DNA from: an archaeon UBA168
GTDB taxonomy: Archaea > Thermoproteota > Thermoprotei_A > Marsarchaeales > UBA168
Assembly: GCA_002507085.1 (NCBI GenBank)
Contig: DAYW01000007.1
Location: forward strand, 30,477-45,464
Direction of reading: 5' to 3'
Length of the DNA: 14,988 nt
Positions 14,722 through 14,988 of the stretch are shown here, piece by piece. Within the stretch, counting starts at the first letter, position 1, and the number at the start of each line of letters is the position of its first letter. Under the pieces are notes generated by a model, which saw nothing but the letters and a program-made list of their open reading frames with translations, made no database searches and was not told the origin of the DNA. The position numbers were made by a program, and so were the translations under genes.

Positions 14722-14988
14722 TTTTTCGAGTAGCGTGTTTATGCGGCTCTCTAATTTTTTTAGCCTTTCCAGCTCCCGCCTAAGGGCGTCAGGCCCCGTT
14801 AAGCAATCGCGCAAAAAAATTGAAAAGAGATCGTCTTCAAGCTCTTCTTGATCTAGTTCCTTTAAGAAAGTGAAATCATCGGATATAGAGTAGTAACGCC
14901 TGGCAGGTCCGCTTGGGCTTTGCTTTGTCCATGATGTAATCATGCCTAGCTCTTCGAGCACTTTTAGGTGCCTTACAACTGCCTGTTC
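14710..14988 (-). CDS. ArsR-like winged-helix transcriptional regulator, N-terminus beyond the window
   Basis: The visible 92 residues begin in the recognition helix of a winged helix-turn-helix (EQAVVRHLKVLEELGMI), continue through the beta wing and the GPARRYYSIS block typical of archaeal ArsR-like regulators, and end in a Leu/Glu/Arg-rich helix (RRELERLKKLESRINTLLEK) likely to form a dimer coiled coil. The first helices lie beyond base 14988, so the GTG at 14961 and ATG at 14943 are internal and not starts. No cysteine cluster for metal sensing is seen, so its signal is unknown. It is convergent with the DUF123 gene and the two stops overlap. DNA binding is well supported; its targets are not known. 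Confidence 0.8.
   Translation of the reverse strand, partial: EQAVVRHLKVLEELGMITSWTKQSPSGPARRYYSISDDFTFLKELDQEELEDDLFSIFLRDCLTGPDALRRELERLKKLESRINTLLEKLDS
14722..14761 (+). terminator. Oligo-T tracts after the DUF123 gene
   Basis: Runs of five T (14722-14726) and seven T (14755-14761) follow the DUF123 stop on the plus strand, a plausible terminator pair for that transcript. They lie inside the 3' part of the opposing regulator gene. Confidence 0.3.

Overview
The window is archaeal chromosomal DNA. The evidence is the Mre11-Rad50 pair with archaeal-type motifs, a CDC48-like double ATPase, a DUF123 protein, an archaeal-type GH15 enzyme, and TATA-like boxes about 23-31 bases upstream of the first gene of most transcription units, many of which look leaderless or nearly so. 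This style fits a TACK (crenarchaeal-type), probably thermophilic lineage, but no marker here fixes the phylum. I see no insertion sequence, CRISPR array, rRNA or tRNA. The window is gene-dense. The only sizeable gap is 1755-2044, which holds two divergent promoters and an imperfect inverted repeat.

Layout. 1-1754 (-): a GH15 glucoamylase/trehalase-type enzyme, cut at its C-terminus by the window edge. 2045-5655 (+): mre11 and rad50, overlapping by 4 bases, the double-strand-break end-processing complex. 5698-5886 (+): a small unrecognised protein with its own promoter and a probable leaderless GTG start. 7833-5888 (-): a galactokinase-like GHMP kinase coupled by an ATGA overlap to a TatD-family metal-dependent hydrolase. 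7927-10356 (+): phosphoenolpyruvate synthase, divergent from the kinase. 10395-14327 (+): a probable operon of an envelope protein with two membrane helices (its signal peptide lies out of frame with the only ATG), a two-ATPase Lon-type protease, and an acylphosphatase with a C-terminal extension. 14314-14721 (+): a DUF123 protein, possibly from its own promoter. 14988-14710 (-): the C-terminal part of a winged-helix regulator, whose tail overlaps the DUF123 gene by 12 bases.

How the parts work together. Mre11-Rad50 serves DNA repair. GH15, the sugar kinase and PpsA all concern carbohydrate and central carbon metabolism but are separate transcription units. The most unusual locus is 10395-14327. 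A soluble AAA-AAA-Lon protease without membrane segments is encoded 15 bases downstream of a protein with a glycosylation-rich outer domain and a two-helix membrane hairpin. Canonical archaeal LonB carries its two membrane helices inside its own ATPase domain, so this pair may be a split version of a membrane-anchored Lon. That is inference.
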